DNA of 29,830 nucleotides from a virus, in the IMG/VR virus record IMGVR_UViG_3300021963_000474, positions 1 through 29,830 of that record, one strand, 5' to 3'. The notes beneath the pieces were generated by a model. It was not told where the DNA came from. It was given only the letters and a program-made list of their open reading frames with translations, and made no database searches. Positions 28,826 through 29,830 of this stretch are shown one piece after another; the first letter of the stretch is position 1, and every line of letters begins with the position of its first letter. The position numbers were made by a program, and so were the translations under genes.

Positions 28826-29830
28826 ACCCAATGGAAGACGACATTGAGAGCAAGGCGTTGGAGTTGGCGAAGGCCGGTGTCGCTCAAAACGACATTGAGG
28901 CATGGATTGATGTTGCTCGCAAAGAGCGTGATTCGTTGGCGCCCAAGATTGCTGCGCCACCCGAGCCTTCTACTTCCGACCAACTGAAGGCCGATCTTGG
29001 ATACCTTGGAAAGACTGGCGGGGAAATGGCCGCCAGAGGTGCCGCCATCGCCGCTGGTCAGGGCATGGGCCTTCGGCTTCCAGGAGCAATGAAGGCTGTT
29101 GGCGTTCCAGTTGGTGGAGCGATCTCGGCTGCAATGACCGACGTTGCTTTGCAGCGTATGAGCGGAAAGCCGTACAGCCTTGGTCAAACCCTTGAAGAGG
29201 CTGCGATTGGTACGCTCCCCGGTATTTCCGCTACTCCCGCAGGAATGGCTACGGCTAGAAGCGCCATTCAGGCCGCTCCCAAGGTCTTGGAATACTTTGC
29301 CTCACCGCAGGGCTTTCGCACGCTGGGCACATTGATGGCTGGAAAAACAGCCAAAACGATGACCGAGGAAGGTCGTGTTCCCACTATGGGAGAAACGGCA
29401 TTAGTCGTCGGAGGTGCAGCCGTTGCAGGAAAGACTTCGGTCACTCCGCCAACAAAAAGCCAGATTGAGCAGGCCAAACGCGCAGTTGATGATGCGGTTA
29501 CAAATACCAACGTAAAGGAATGGCTGTCGAAGGGCGGGAGAATTGACCCGACTTTGAGCTACCGCGATTCTGCGGTTAATCGCGGCGTATCTACCGTCGC
29601 TGGACCTAGTTCCGTTCAGCGCGAAGCTAACGCTGAAAACGCAAGGGTGGTCAATCGTTTGGCCCGCGAGGAGATGGGATTCCCCGAGACGCAATCGTTG
29701 GCCCCCATCAACTTCACCGATTTGATTGTGAAGAAGTCGCAGTCATTGCGTGACATTGAAAACCTTCCGACGCCAACAGCAGGCGGGTCATTCAAAGACC
29801 AGGTAAACACGGTCCGCAAAGCCCGCGAAG
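28822..29830 (+). CDS. Large virion protein, N-terminal 336 residues
   Basis: The gene starts at ATG 28822, overlapping the previous stop (ATGA), and runs off the right edge. It begins MNPMEDDIESKALELAKAGV. Ala/Gly-rich helices follow (GEMAARGAAIAAGQGMGLRL, AVGVPVGGAISAAMTDVALQ, TALVVGGAAVAGKTS), with membrane-like glycine zippers, and then charged helices. Long proteins of this kind at the end of podovirus tail operons are injected into the host, sometimes carrying enzyme domains further along. The missing part prevents a firmer call. Confidence 0.65.
   Translation, partial: MNPMEDDIESKALELAKAGVAQNDIEAWIDVARKERDSLAPKIAAPPEPSTSDQLKADLGYLGKTGGEMAARGAAIAAGQGMGLRLPGAMKAVGVPVGGAISAAMTDVALQRMSGKPYSLGQTLEEAAIGTLPGISATPAGMATARSAIQAAPKVLEYFASPQGFRTLGTLMAGKTAKTMTEEGRVPTMGETALVVGGAAVAGKTSVTPPTKSQIEQAKRAVDDAVTNTNVKEWLSKGGRIDPTLSYRDSAVNRGVSTVAGPSSVQREANAENARVVNRLAREEMGFPETQSLAPINFTDLIVKKSQSLRDIENLPTPTAGGSFKDQVNTVRKARE

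Overview
The window is a fragment of a tailed double-stranded DNA bacteriophage (Caudoviricetes), most likely short-tailed (podovirus-like). This rests on an ordered head and tail block: large terminase, portal, scaffold, HK97-fold capsid protein of the DUF5309/SU10 type, a decoration-type protein, a head-tail adaptor, a tail stabilisation protein, and then three large Gln/Ala-rich proteins of the kind ejected with DNA. No contractile sheath, tube or tape-measure gene is seen. No integrase, DNA polymerase or RNA polymerase lies in the window. The host cannot be named from the sequence. Both window ends cut through genes.

Layout. (1) 1-1160, minus strand: very small accessory genes, including a ribbon-helix-helix protein, leaving the window at the left edge. 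(2) 1239-2900, plus strand: a 69-aa protein, a 362-base gene-free stretch with a strong hairpin, then a C1q/TNF-like jelly-roll protein and two overlapping small genes. (3) 4491-2902, minus strand: a stand-alone cytosine methyltransferase-like gene, three small coupled genes, a Cro/CI-type HTH protein and a tRNA-Gln(TTG). (4) 4492-4966: a GC-rich gene-free stretch with repeats and a Rho-independent terminator facing the next operon. (5) 6596-4967, minus strand: five tightly coupled genes of distinct base composition, including a 32-aa membrane peptide and a cysteine-rich DUF7227-like protein. (6) 6588-8347, plus strand: a basic/low-complexity protein with a possible IF1/eIF1A-like OB fold, then a candidate small terminase. 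(7) 9765-8313, minus strand: a glycosyltransferase followed by four tiny genes joined by overlapping stop/start codons. (8) 9881-29830, plus strand: the packaging, head, tail and ejection-protein block. It is interrupted only by a minus-strand HNH homing endonuclease at 18649-19194 and carries a terminator right after the capsid and decoration genes.

How it works together: the plus-strand block packages DNA (TerL, portal), builds the head on a scaffold, and attaches a tail hub. Two hub proteins, the adaptor and the stabilisation protein, carry inserted domains that look like carbohydrate-binding modules and an Asp-box beta-propeller, so glycan contact seems built into the head-tail junction itself. 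The minus-strand cassettes are short accessory operons (regulators, methylation, glycosylation, unknown peptides) that interrupt the plus-strand plan at three places. Two themes run through the window: extensive translational coupling through ATGA/GTGA/TTGA overlaps, and a marked preference for CC immediately before ATG at non-overlapping starts, often without a Shine-Dalgarno sequence.
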